NCBI RefSeq assembly: GCF_016862195.1
Contig: NZ_BOMM01000020.1
Span: 30,241-94,240 of the forward strand
Source: Paractinoplanes ferrugineus
GTDB taxonomy: Bacteria > Actinomycetota > Actinomycetes > Mycobacteriales > Micromonosporaceae
DNA length: 64,000 nucleotides
Reading direction: 5' to 3'
Position numbers and translations under genes: made by a program. The notes under the pieces are model-generated. The model worked only from the letters and a program-made list of their open reading frames with translations. It made no database searches and had not been told where the DNA came from. Positions 24,682 through 33,584 of this stretch are shown here, in pieces (within the stretch, counting starts at the first letter, position 1; the number at the start of each line of letters is the position of its first letter).

Positions 24682-25447
24682 CTACCGCGTGACGCCGACC
24701 CAGTACGCCCGCCGCGGCCCGCGCAGCTTCAGTGAAAATGGTGCCGCCGGAGTCGCTGAGGCCCCCTTTTCAGGGAAGTTGTGGTCGAGACGCCGACGTC
24801 GCTCGGGCTGGATCGGGAAAGCGATCATCCGGGCGTCGGTGGTGGCTCGGCGGGCGTGTTCGTAGAAGTCGGGGGCGGCGCAGGCGAACAGGGTGCGGCC
24901 GTCGGGTCCGCCTACGGCGCAGGCGTAGACCGGGGTGCCGGGTGTCAGTTCGTCGGTGATCCGGCCGTCGACCAGGCGCAGCAGGCGGGAGTCGGTGGCG
25001 TCGGCGAGCCACCGGGCGCCGTCGGCGTCCGGGCCGCTGCCGTCGGGGGCGACCACCACCTGGGGCAGCAGTTTGTCGAACTCGCGTTCGGTGGGCAGCG
25101 GGCCGAACTCGGCCCACCCCCGGCGGTTGCCGAGGGAGCCGTCCGGGGCCAGGTCGAAGGCGGTGACGCGGTTGCCGAAGGTCTCGTTCACCAGCAGTGT
25201 GCCGTCGGCGGTGAGCACGACGCCGTTGGGGAACCAGAGGTCGTCGGCCACCTCGGTGACGGTGCCGTCGGGGTCGACCCGGTGCGGCGAGGCGGTGGCC
25301 GGCGGGGCGCCGGCCATCAGGTCATAACCGAAATTTCCGACGTAGGCCCGGCCGGCCGCGTCGACCACCATGTCGTTGAGCTGGCCGGTGGCGGGGGGCC
25401 TCAGCGAAGTGGAGTTCCTCGATAAGGGTGTACGGCTGCGTGATCAT
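24682..25447 (-). pseudogene. SMP-30/gluconolactonase pseudogene
   Basis: Remnant of an SMP-30-family sugar lactonase (six-bladed propeller, usually near 290 aa). The 5' end is well formed: AGGAGG leads into ATG at 25447 and MITQPYTLIEELHFAEAPR. At about 25390 the sequence jumps into ATGQLNDMVVDAAGRAYVGN in another frame, so a stretch of the first propeller blades is gone and the frame is shifted. The rest is recognisable (DLWFPNGVVLTADGTLLVNE, ARMIAFPIQ). The 3' end has been replaced by the palindromic element at 24727-24778, so the last 35 or so codons are not SMP-30 sequence. Divergent from the GH120 gene, with which the intact ancestor would have processed sugars. Confidence 0.8.
24727..24778. 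repeat. Palindromic element at 3' end of SMP-30 pseudogene
   Basis: Arms at 24727-24745 and 24760-24778 pair at 15 of 19 positions around a 14-bp loop. The right arm contains CCCCCTTTTCAGGGAAG. The translated minus-strand product of this element (NFPEKGAS) is matched by that of the copy at 41185-41236 (NFAEEGAS), showing common origin. Confidence 0.65.
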
Positions 25448-25565
25448 TGAGATCCTCCTCACAGTGATCGCATGGTCACCAGGCTGGGCCGCCGGTGTCA
25501 AGGTTGCCGAGGCGGCCCACGATCCACCGCGAGGCCGCGCAGGCGATACCGAGAGGCCCGATGAG

Positions 25566-27530
25566 ATGACATCCGAGCTGCACGTCGCGACAACCGGATC
25601 CGATGACGCCGACGGTTCCGCCGAGCGGCCGTTCCGCACGATCAACCGCGCCGCCGCACTGGCCCGGCCCGGGGACACCGTCGTGGTGCACGCCGGTGAA
25701 TATCGGGAATGGGTCAAGCCGCAGCGCGGCGGGCTCAGCGACACCCGCCGGATCACCTATCAGGCGGCGCCCGGCGAGCACGTCGTGATCAAGGGGTCGG
25801 AGCGGATCACCGGCTGGACGGCGGACGGCGGGACGGTCTGGAAAGCCGCGATCCCGAACGCGATCTTCGGCGACTTCAACCCGTACGCCGAGGAGATCTT
25901 CGGGGATTGGGTCGTCGACCGGCCCGGGGAGAAGCGCAAGCACCTGGGCGACGTCTACCTGGACGGGCTGAGCTTCTACGAGGTGAGCAGCCGCGACGAG
26001 GTCGGGGCGGCGGCCGAGCGGACCGAGGTCGTCGACGACTGGACCGGCACCACCGTCGCGACGCCGAATCCGGCGCAGACCGCGCTGGTGTGGTTCGCCG
26101 AGGTGGGCGCGGACGAGACGACCATCTGGGCGAACTTCCAGGGCGCCGACCCCAACGAGCGGACCACCGAGATCAACGTACGCCGATCGGTGTTCTACCC
26201 GGAGAAGAACCACCTCGACTGGATCACCGTGCGCGGTTTCGAGCTGGCGCAGGCCGCCACCCCGTGGACGCCGCCGACCGCCGACCAGCCCGGACTGATC
26301 GGCCCGAACTGGGCCAAGGGCTGGATCATCGAGGACAACGACATCCACGACGCGAAATGCTCGGCGATCTCGATCGGCAAGGAGGAATCGACCGGACACA
26401 ATTTCGCCAGCCTGCGGGGTGACAAACCGGGCTATCAATATCAGCTCGAGTCGGTCTTCTCGGCCCAGCAGATCGGGTGGGACAAGGAGCACATCGGGTC
26501 GCATGTGATCCGTCGCAACACCATTCACGACTGCGGGCAGAACGGCGTCGTCGGCCATCTGGGATGTGTGTTCTCCACCATCGAGGACAATCACATCCAC
26601 CACATCGCGACCAAGCGTGAGTACTACGGCTACGAGATCGGCGGCATCAAGCTGCACGCGGCGATCGACGTGACGATCCGGCACAACCGCATCCACCACT
26701 GCTCGCTCGGCACCTGGCTGGACTGGCAGACGCAGGGCACCCGGATCTCGCGCAACGTCTTCTACGCCAACAGCCGGGACCTGTTCGTCGAGGTGTCGCA
26801 CGGCCCCTACCTGGTCGAGCACAACGTCCTCGCCTCGCCGGCCGCGATCGAGTCGTTCAGCCAGGGTGGCGCCTACGTCAACAACCTGATCGCCGGCACG
26901 GTCCGGATCGAGGACGTGATGGACCGGGCGACGCCGTACCACCGGCCGCACAGCACGCAGGTCGCCGGTTACGCGTTCATCGTCGGCGGTGACGACAGGT
27001 GGGTGGGCAACCTGTTCGTCGGCATCGACCCGGCGACCGCGTACGGCAAGTACGGCCAGCCGGGCGGGCAGCCGCACAGCGGTCTCGACGGCTACGACGA
27101 GTTCCCGGCCTCGTGGGCGGAATACCTGCAGCGCATCGCCGACCAGCCGCCGGGCGACCACGCCCGGTTCATCGGGGTCAAGCAGGCGGTGTACGCGCGG
27201 GACAACGTCTACACCGCCGGCGCCAAGGCGTTCGCCGGTGAGGCCGGCGCGACCGTGCTGGCCGGCGGAGCGGCCCGGGTGGTCGAGGAGGGCGCCGAGG
27301 TCTACCTGGTGACCGACCTGCCGGCCGAGTTCGACCAGGCCCGCGTCGGTGTGGTGGGCGGCCGCGACCTGGAGCGGGTGCGGTTCGTCGACGCCGAGTT
27401 CGAGGAGAACGACGGCACCCCGGCCGTGCTGGGGGTGGACCTGACCGGCGTACCCAAGGAAAGCGGTTCGTTCGCGCCCGGCCCGATCGCCGGCCTGGCC
27501 GCGGGCCGCAGTCGCACGCGCCTCTGGTGA
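25566..27530 (+). CDS. GH120-type beta-xylosidase (parallel beta-helix)
   Basis: Protein of 654 aa without a signal peptide, hence probably cytoplasmic. It has the right-handed beta-helix architecture of GH120 beta-xylosidases: ELHVATTGSDDADGSAERPF at the start, then GDTVVVHAGEYREWV and GWIIEDNDIHDAKCSAISIG. The catalytic pair of the family (Asp382/Glu405 in Thermoanaerobacterium XylC, from memory) corresponds to D386 in GTWLDWQ and E409 in LFVEVSHG, with the same spacing of 23. Expected reaction: release of xylose from imported xylo-oligosaccharides. The ATG at 25566 was preferred to an upstream ATG at 25428 because the family begins here and GAGAGG lies upstream. Divergent from the SMP-30 pseudogene. 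Confidence 0.85.
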   Translation: MTSELHVATTGSDDADGSAERPFRTINRAAALARPGDTVVVHAGEYREWVKPQRGGLSDTRRITYQAAPGEHVVIKGSERITGWTADGGTVWKAAIPNAIFGDFNPYAEEIFGDWVVDRPGEKRKHLGDVYLDGLSFYEVSSRDEVGAAAERTEVVDDWTGTTVATPNPAQTALVWFAEVGADETTIWANFQGADPNERTTEINVRRSVFYPEKNHLDWITVRGFELAQAATPWTPPTADQPGLIGPNWAKGWIIEDNDIHDAKCSAISIGKEESTGHNFASLRGDKPGYQYQLESVFSAQQIGWDKEHIGSHVIRRNTIHDCGQNGVVGHLGCVFSTIEDNHIHHIATKREYYGYEIGGIKLHAAIDVTIRHNRIHHCSLGTWLDWQTQGTRISRNVFYANSRDLFVEVSHGPYLVEHNVLASPAAIESFSQGGAYVNNLIAGTVRIEDVMDRATPYHRPHSTQVAGYAFIVGGDDRWVGNLFVGIDPATAYGKYGQPGGQPHSGLDGYDEFPASWAEYLQRIADQPPGDHARFIGVKQAVYARDNVYTAGAKAFAGEAGATVLAGGAARVVEEGAEVYLVTDLPAEFDQARVGVVGGRDLERVRFVDAEFEENDGTPAVLGVDLTGVPKESGSFAPGPIAGLAAGRSRTRLW

Positions 27531-27593
27531 GCGGACGAACGCCGGCCCACCCGCCGGGCTGAGGTGACCTCGCCCGTTGGGACGGCGTTTACT

Positions 27594-27624
27594 TCTCGGG
27601 CGGGAAGTCACTTCCCGCCCGAGA
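27594..27624. promoter_or_regulatory. 31-bp perfect palindrome before hsdM
   Basis: Arms of 15 bp (27594-27608 and 27610-27624) are exact reverse complements around one base. The half-site includes CTCGGGCGGGAAGT. It ends 29 bp before the hsdM start, where a repressor site or a transcription-attenuating hairpin would act. It is not followed by a T-tract. Confidence 0.6.
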
Positions 27625-27653
27625 GGCCGAACACCTTCAGGACGGGGACAGCG

Positions 27654-29129
27654 GTGCCTGAACGCAAGCAAGGATCCGGGGCCAAGGGCATCCAGGACAT
27701 TCTGTGGAAGGCCGCCAACCGGCTTCGCGGCACCATGGACGCGGCCCAGTACAAGGAGTTCGTCCTCGGGCTGGTCTTCCTGAAGTACATCTCGGACGCG
27801 TTCGCGGAGCGCCGGGAACTGCTCTCCGGCGACGACGACCGGCAGCGCTACGCCGGCGTTTTCTGGGTGCCGGAGAACGCTCGCTGGGACCACCTCGCCC
27901 GCAACGCCGGCGGGGACGTCGGTGGGCTGCTCGACGACGCCATGGACGCGATCATGCGGGAGAACCCGGCGCTCGACGGGGTGCTGCCGAAGATCTTCGG
28001 GCGGGGCGGGGTCGATCCGGCGCCGCTGCGGGAACTGGTCACGCTGATCAGCGACGCGCGCTTCACGGGCCATGCGGACCGGGCCGCGCAGGACGTGCTC
28101 GGTCAGGTCTACGAGTATTTCCTGGAGAAGTTCGCGCGGGCCGAGGGGAAACGGGCGGGGGAGTTCTACACGCCGGCGAGCGTGGTGAAACTGCTCGTGG
28201 AAGTGCTGGAACCCTTCCACGGCAAGGTCTACGACCCCTGCTGCGGGTCGGGTGGCATGTTCGTGCAGGCCGGGCGCGCGCACGGGCGCGACATCACGGT
28301 GTACGGGCAGGAGGCCAACGAGCGCACCTGGCGGCTCGCCAAGATGAACCTGGCCATCCACGGGATGGATCCGGGCGGGCTCGGCGACCGGTGGGCCGAC
28401 ACCTTCGCCGAGGACAAGCAGCCCGGCCTGGCCGCCGACTTCATCCTGGCCAACCCGCCGTTCAACATGAGCGAGTGGGCGCGGCGCGCGGACGACCCCC
28501 GCTGGGTGTACGGGCTGCCGCCGCGCGGGAACGCCAACTTCGCCTGGCTGCAGCACATGGTGGCGAAGCTGGCCCGGGGCGGCCGCGCGGGCGTGGTGCT
28601 CTCCAACGGCTCGATGTCGTCCAAGCTCTCCGGCGAGGGCGCGATCCGGCGCCGGATCGTCGAGGAGGACCTGGTCTCGTGCATGGTGGCGCTGCCCGGC
28701 AACCTGTTCCGCAGCACCGCGATCCCGGCCTGCGTGTGGTTCCTCGGTCGCGACAAGCAGCAGCGGCGCGGCCAGATCCTCTTCGTCGACGCGCGCCAGC
28801 TGGGCACGATGGTCGACCGCACCGAGCGGGTCCTGACCGACGGCGACATCGCGCGGATCGCGGACACCTATCACGCGTGGCGCACCTCCACCGCGTACAC
28901 CGATGTGCCGGGTTTCTGTTTCTCCGCCTCGCTGGAGCAGGTCGCGGAGAACGACCACATCCTCACCCCGGGCCGCTATGTCGGCGCCGCCTCGGCGGAG
29001 GCCGACCCGGACGCGGAGCCGGTCGCCGACCGGATCGCCCGGCTCACCGAGGAGCTGTTCGCGCAGTTCGAGGAATCGGCGCGGCTCGCGGCGGCGGTCC
29101 GGGAACAGCTGGGGAAACTGGATGTCTGA
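27654..29129 (+). CDS. hsdM: Type I restriction-modification methyltransferase subunit
   Basis: Adenine-specific DNA methyltransferase subunit, 491 aa. An N-terminal HsdM helical domain (1-130: LWKAANRLRGTMDAAQYKEF, LGLVFLKYISDAF) precedes the N6_Mtase domain. The SAM-binding motif is DPCCGSGGMF near residue 190 and the catalytic motif IV is NPPFNMSEW near 267. FYTPASVVKLLVE before motif I is typical of HsdM. The GTG at 27654 follows GGACGGGGA. The last 8 bp overlap hsdS. Target specificity would come from hsdS. Confidence 0.95.
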   Translation: MPERKQGSGAKGIQDILWKAANRLRGTMDAAQYKEFVLGLVFLKYISDAFAERRELLSGDDDRQRYAGVFWVPENARWDHLARNAGGDVGGLLDDAMDAIMRENPALDGVLPKIFGRGGVDPAPLRELVTLISDARFTGHADRAAQDVLGQVYEYFLEKFARAEGKRAGEFYTPASVVKLLVEVLEPFHGKVYDPCCGSGGMFVQAGRAHGRDITVYGQEANERTWRLAKMNLAIHGMDPGGLGDRWADTFAEDKQPGLAADFILANPPFNMSEWARRADDPRWVYGLPPRGNANFAWLQHMVAKLARGGRAGVVLSNGSMSSKLSGEGAIRRRIVEEDLVSCMVALPGNLFRSTAIPACVWFLGRDKQQRRGQILFVDARQLGTMVDRTERVLTDGDIARIADTYHAWRTSTAYTDVPGFCFSASLEQVAENDHILTPGRYVGAASAEADPDAEPVADRIARLTEELFAQFEESARLAAAVREQLGKLDV

Positions 29130-30291
29130 CTGGCCGGTCGGCACCGTGCGCGACATCGCGGTGCCCCGGGGCCTGGTCGGCGGCCCGTTCGGCTCGATGC
29201 TGGGGGCCAAGGACTACGTCGCGTCCGGCGTCCCGGTGATCCGCGGCGTCAACCTGGCCGGCGACGGCCTCTTCGACCCGGCCGAGTTCGTGCACGTGAC
29301 CAGGGAGAAAGCGGCCGGCGAACTGGCCGGCAACCTGGCCCGGCCCGGCGACGTGGTCTTCACCCAGCGCGGCACCCTCGGCCAGGTCGGCCTGGTTCCG
29401 CCGGCGCCGCACGACACCTACGTCGTCTCCCAGTCGCAGATGCGCCTGCGCGTCGACCCCGGCCGGGCCGATCCGCGCTACGTCTACTACCAGTTCCGGT
29501 CGGCCCAGGTGCGGGCGGCGATCCGCGGCAGCGCCATCGCCACCGGGGTCCCGCACATCAACCTCGGCATCCTCGCCGCCGTGCCGATCGTGATCCCGCC
29601 ACTGGCCGACCAACGCGCGGTGGCCGGCCTGCTGGGCTCGCTGGACGACAAGATCGCCGGGAACGACCGGCTCGCGGCGACGGCGATGGACCTGGCCGAG
29701 GCCGAGTTCGCGGCCGTGCCGCGGGACCGGGCGGCGAAGCTCGGCGATCTGCTCGACCTGGTCTACGGCAAGGCTCTGCCGGCCGCGCGGCGCCGGGGCG
29801 GCCCGGTGGTCGTGCACGGCAGCGGCGGCCCGGCCGGCCGGCACGACGAACCGCTCGTCGACGGGCCCGGCGTCATCGTCGGCCGCAAGGGCACGGTCGG
29901 TGCCGTGCGCTGGTCCGACGACGACTTCTTCCCGATCGACACCACGTTCTACGTCCGGCCGAGAACCATTTCGCTGGAGTACGCCTATTTCCTGCTCCGG
30001 ACGCTGGGCCTGAGCGGGATGAACAGCGACTCCGCGGTCCCCGGCCTGAACCGGTCCCGACTCCTGAACCTCCCGGTGCGCGCCCCCGCCACCGACACCG
30101 CCTTCACCGCACGGGTGCGTCCCCTGTTCGCCGTGCGTGCTCGAACGGCCCGGGAGAGCGCCGCCCTGCGGGCCCTGCGCGACGACCTGCTGCCCCGCCT
30201 GATCTCGGGCGAACTGCGGTGTGCGCACTTGGCGGGCCGGCGGGCTCAGGAGCCGGCGCGGGTTGCCGAAAGGTTGCAAGAGGGACGTTGA
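29122..30291 (+). CDS. hsdS: Type I restriction-modification specificity subunit
   Basis: DNA sequence-recognition subunit, 389 aa. Two target-recognition domains (about 1-150 and 195-340) are each followed by a conserved spacer helix: DQRAVAGLLGSLDDKIAGND in the middle and LRALRDDLLPRLISGELR at the end. This predicts a bipartite recognition sequence. The ATG at 29122 overlaps the hsdM stop, giving translational coupling. The usual third gene, hsdR, is not next to it; the following gene is a chemoreceptor. Confidence 0.92.
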   Translation: MSDWPVGTVRDIAVPRGLVGGPFGSMLGAKDYVASGVPVIRGVNLAGDGLFDPAEFVHVTREKAAGELAGNLARPGDVVFTQRGTLGQVGLVPPAPHDTYVVSQSQMRLRVDPGRADPRYVYYQFRSAQVRAAIRGSAIATGVPHINLGILAAVPIVIPPLADQRAVAGLLGSLDDKIAGNDRLAATAMDLAEAEFAAVPRDRAAKLGDLLDLVYGKALPAARRRGGPVVVHGSGGPAGRHDEPLVDGPGVIVGRKGTVGAVRWSDDDFFPIDTTFYVRPRTISLEYAYFLLRTLGLSGMNSDSAVPGLNRSRLLNLPVRAPATDTAFTARVRPLFAVRARTARESAALRALRDDLLPRLISGELRCAHLAGRRAQEPARVAERLQEGR

Positions 30292-30319
30292 CGGTAACGG
30301 CTGAGGCGGGGGTCTGGTC

Positions 30320-31927
30320 GTGACGATGGATGAGGCGCCGCGTGGCCGGTGGAGCTTCGCGGACCTGCCGGTCCTGCCGAAGACGATCGCGGGCGCGGTG
30401 ATCACGCTCGCGGTCGCGCTGGTGGTGGGCATAGTCGCGCTGGTCAAGCTCGACACCACCGCCGGTCAGGTCCAGGAGATGTACGAGCTGGAGGTCCAGC
30501 CGCTCATCGTGCTGGGCCGGGCGGACCGGACGATGATGCAGCTGCGGGTGGACCTGCTGCGGCACGGGATCAGCCGGTCGGCCGCGAACAAGGAGAAGGC
30601 CGAGCAGCTGATCGCCGAGCACGAGCAGCAGCTCGCCGGCTACGTCGCCGCCTATCGGCCGAAAGCCGCCGACCCGGCGCTGATCGACACCTTCGCCGCG
30701 GACTGGAAAGCCGCCTCGACGGTGCGCTCGACGCTGCTGGAACTCTCCCGCACCGGCAAGACCGCCGAGTTCGAGCAACTGCGCACCACCACCTATCAGT
30801 CGGCGGTGGACAAGGCGACCGCCGACCTCGACGCGGCCAACGAGGCGGAGACCACCCAGTCGGCCAGCCGGGCCGCGCAGGCGCGGGCGGACTACAACGG
30901 CGCCCGTACGCTGATCGTCGTACTGCTCGTCGTCGGCGGGCTCCTGGCCCTCAGCCTCGCCGTGCTGGTGGCGCGGGCGATCGTCCGGTCCGTGCGGTCC
31001 GTGTCGGTGGTCGCGAAGGCCCTGGCCGAGGGTGATCTGACGGTGCGGTCGGGGGTGCGCTCGTCCGACGAGCTCGGGCTGATGGCCCGGGACCTCGACG
31101 GCGCGGTGGGCGCGCTGCGAAACACGGTATCGGAGCTGGAGGCCAACGCGGTCACCCTGGCCGGGTCGAGTGAGGAGCTCGCCGCCACGTCGAGCCAGAT
31201 CGCGGAGGCCGCCGAGCGCACCAACGCCCAGGTCAGCGCGGTGTCGGCGAGTGCCGGGCAGGTCGGTCTGAACATCGCCACGGTGGCGGCCAGCTCCGAG
31301 CAGATGGGTGCGGCGATCAACGAGATCGCCAGTAACGCCGGCGAGGCCGCCCGGGTCGCCGCCGACGCGGTCGTCCTCGCCGAGTCGACCAACCAGACGG
31401 TGAGCAAGCTCGGGGTCTCATCGGCCGAGATCGGCAACGTGATCAAGGTGATCACCCAGATCGCCGAGCAGACCAACCTGCTCGCCCTGAACGCCACCAT
31501 CGAGGCCGCCCGCGCCGGTGAGCAGGGCAAAGGCTTCGCGGTCGTGGCCAGCGAGGTCAAGGACCTGGCCCAGGAGACCGGCCGGGCCACCGAGGACATC
31601 AGCAACCGGGTGCAGGCCATCCAGAACGACTCGGCCGGCGCGGTCAGCGCGATAGCCGAGATCCAGGCCGTCATCGGGCAGATCAACGAGTTCCAGACGA
31701 CCATCGCGTCGGCCGTCGAGGAGCAGACCGCCACCACCAACGAGATGGTGCGCAACGTCAGCGCCGCCGCCGCCGGAGCCGCCGAGATCTCGCACTCGGT
31801 GAGCGACGTCTCCGACGCCACCCAGAACACCGCCGCCGCCGTCACCGAGGCGCAGCAGACCACCGCCGAACTTGCCCGAATGGGCAACGACCTTCAGCGC
31901 ATCGTCACCCAGTTCCGGGTGGCGTAG
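30320..31927 (+). CDS. Methyl-accepting chemotaxis protein
   Basis: Transmembrane chemoreceptor of 535 aa. TM1 is at about 20-42, a four-helix-bundle sensor domain (4HB_MCP) at about 43-190 and TM2 at about 195-217. A HAMP domain (about 218-270: [20 protein letters not shown]) and a long methyl-accepting coiled coil follow. The hairpin tip that contacts CheW/CheA is present: [20 protein letters not shown] and [15 protein letters not shown]. The GTG at 30320 is preceded by GGCGGGGG. Chemoreceptors occur in flagellated-spore actinobacteria such as Actinoplanes. Only 9 bp separate it from dhaK. Confidence 0.93.
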   Translation: MTMDEAPRGRWSFADLPVLPKTIAGAVITLAVALVVGIVALVKLDTTAGQVQEMYELEVQPLIVLGRADRTMMQLRVDLLRHGISRSAANKEKAEQLIAEHEQQLAGYVAAYRPKAADPALIDTFAADWKAASTVRSTLLELSRTGKTAEFEQLRTTTYQSAVDKATADLDAANEAETTQSASRAAQARADYNGARTLIVVLLVVGGLLALSLAVLVARAIVRSVRSVSVVAKALAEGDLTVRSGVRSSDELGLMARDLDGAVGALRNTVSELEANAVTLAGSSEELAATSSQIAEAAERTNAQVSAVSASAGQVGLNIATVAASSEQMGAAINEIASNAGEAARVAADAVVLAESTNQTVSKLGVSSAEIGNVIKVITQIAEQTNLLALNATIEAARAGEQGKGFAVVASEVKDLAQETGRATEDISNRVQAIQNDSAGAVSAIAEIQAVIGQINEFQTTIASAVEEQTATTNEMVRNVSAAAAGAAEISHSVSDVSDATQNTAAAVTEAQQTTAELARMGNDLQRIVTQFRVA

Positions 31928-31936
31928 CTTGGGTCC

Positions 31937-32944
31937 ATGGCGGAGATGAAGAAGCTCATCAACGATCCCGCACACGTGGTCGCCGACGCCCTGCGCGGTG
32001 TCGCGGCCGCCCATCCCGAGCTGCGCGTCGACCACGAGCAGCGGGTCATTTTCCGGGCCGACGCGCCGGTGCGTGGCAAGGTCGGCCTCGTCTCCGGCGG
32101 CGGTTCCGGGCACGAGCCGCTGCACGGCGGGTTCGTCGGGCCCGGCATGCTCGACGCGGCCTGCGCCGGGGAGATCTTCACCTCCCCCGTGCCCGACCAG
32201 ATGGTCGCCGCCACCCGGGGCGTCGACGGTGGCGCCGGGGTGCTGCACATCGTCAAGAACTACACCGGCGACGTGCTGAACTTCGAGATGGCCGCCGAGA
32301 TCGTCGCCGCCGACACCGGCACCGAGGTGCTCTCCGTGATCACCGACGACGACGTCGCGGTCCAGGACAGCCTCTACACCGCCGGGCGCCGCGGCGTCGG
32401 CGGCACGGTGCTCGTCGAGAAGCTCGCCGGGGCCGCCGCCGAGGAGGGCCGCACCCTCGGCGACGTGGCTGCGGTCGCCCGGAAGGCCAACGACAACGGC
32501 CGCAGCATGGGGCTGGCGCTCACCTCCTGCACGGTGCCGGCCGCCGGCCGGCCGACGTTCGAGCTGCCGGCCGGCGAGATGGAGGTCGGCATCGGCATCC
32601 ACGGCGAACCGGGCCGCCGCCGGGTCCCGCTCGCCACCGCCGCCGAAGCCGCCGAGATGCTCGTCGCGCCGATCCTGGCCGACCTCGACTTCACCGGCAG
32701 CCCGGTGATCGCCTTCGTCAACGGCATGGGCGCCACCCCGCTCCTCGAGCTCTACGTCCTCTACCAGGAGGTCGCGACCATTCTCGAGAAGTCGGGCGTG
32801 CGCATCGCCCGGTCGCTGGTCGGGCCCTACATCACGAGCCTCGACATGGCCGGCGCCTCGGTGACCCTGCTGCGCGCCGACGACGAGATCCTGCGCCTGT
32901 GGGACGCCCCGGTGCGCACCCCGGGCCTGCGATGGGGAAGCTGA
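31937..32944 (+). CDS. dhaK: Dihydroxyacetone kinase, DhaK subunit
   Basis: Substrate-binding subunit of PEP-dependent dihydroxyacetone kinase, 335 aa. H222 in GIGIHGEPG forms the covalent hemiaminal with dihydroxyacetone. [19 protein letters not shown] (residues 50-68) supplies the substrate-site His. Together with DhaL and DhaM it makes dihydroxyacetone phosphate from PEP and dihydroxyacetone. First of a tight trio with dhaL (5-bp gap) and dhaM (8-bp gap). Confidence 0.96.
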   Translation: MAEMKKLINDPAHVVADALRGVAAAHPELRVDHEQRVIFRADAPVRGKVGLVSGGGSGHEPLHGGFVGPGMLDAACAGEIFTSPVPDQMVAATRGVDGGAGVLHIVKNYTGDVLNFEMAAEIVAADTGTEVLSVITDDDVAVQDSLYTAGRRGVGGTVLVEKLAGAAAEEGRTLGDVAAVARKANDNGRSMGLALTSCTVPAAGRPTFELPAGEMEVGIGIHGEPGRRRVPLATAAEAAEMLVAPILADLDFTGSPVIAFVNGMGATPLLELYVLYQEVATILEKSGVRIARSLVGPYITSLDMAGASVTLLRADDEILRLWDAPVRTPGLRWGS

Positions 32945-32949
32945 GCCGC

Positions 32950-33576
32950 ATGGTCGACACCGACGCTCTGCACGCCTGGATCCGCGAGTTCGCGCGTCTG
33001 GTCGAGCAGCACCAGGATCTGCTCACCGAGTTGGACTCCGCGATCGGCGACGCCGATCACGGAGCCAACCTCCATCGAGGCATGTCCGCCGTGGTCGAGG
33101 TGCTGCGGGCGGAGACCCCGTCGACCCCGGCCGAGCTGTTCAAACGTACGGGGATGACGCTGGTGTCGACGGTGGGTGGCGCGAGCGGCCCGCTCTACGG
33201 CACCGCCTTCCTGCGCATGTCCGCGACCGCCGGTGAGGCCGAGACACTCGACGCGGGCGACCTCGCGAAGATCCTCCGGGCCGCGCTCGAGGGCGTCGTC
33301 ACCCGGGGCAAGGCCCAGGCCGGCGACAAGACGATGTACGACGCGCTGGCCCCCGCCGTGCGGGCCCTCGAGGAGGCGGTCGGGACCGGGCAGCCCCTGG
33401 CCGAGGCCCTCGACGCCGCCGCCCGCGCCGCCGAGCGGGGCCGCGAGGCGACGACCGCGATGATCGCCCGCAAGGGCCGCGCCAGCTACCTCGGCGAACG
33501 CAGCGCCGGTCATCCGGATCCGGGCGCCACGTCGGTCACCTACCTGGTGGTGGCCGCGGCCACGGCGCTGGCCTGA
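32950..33576 (+). CDS. dhaL: Dihydroxyacetone kinase, DhaL (ADP-binding) subunit
   Basis: Nucleotide-binding subunit, 208 aa. It holds ADP as a cofactor that is rephosphorylated by DhaM. The magnesium/phosphate ligands are D29, D34, D36 and H37 in ELDSAIGDADHGANL. TVGGASGPLYGTAF is the nucleotide-phosphate loop. The ATG at 32950 sits 5 bp after the dhaK stop. Confidence 0.96.
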   Translation: MVDTDALHAWIREFARLVEQHQDLLTELDSAIGDADHGANLHRGMSAVVEVLRAETPSTPAELFKRTGMTLVSTVGGASGPLYGTAFLRMSATAGEAETLDAGDLAKILRAALEGVVTRGKAQAGDKTMYDALAPAVRALEEAVGTGQPLAEALDAAARAAERGREATTAMIARKGRASYLGERSAGHPDPGATSVTYLVVAAATALA

Positions 33577-33584
33577 GCACCGCC

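Noticed and set aside
25476..29210. A 1244-codon minus-strand frame across GH120 and hsdM
   Set aside because: It spans two clearly real plus-strand genes and has no ribosome site or domain; coding shadow.
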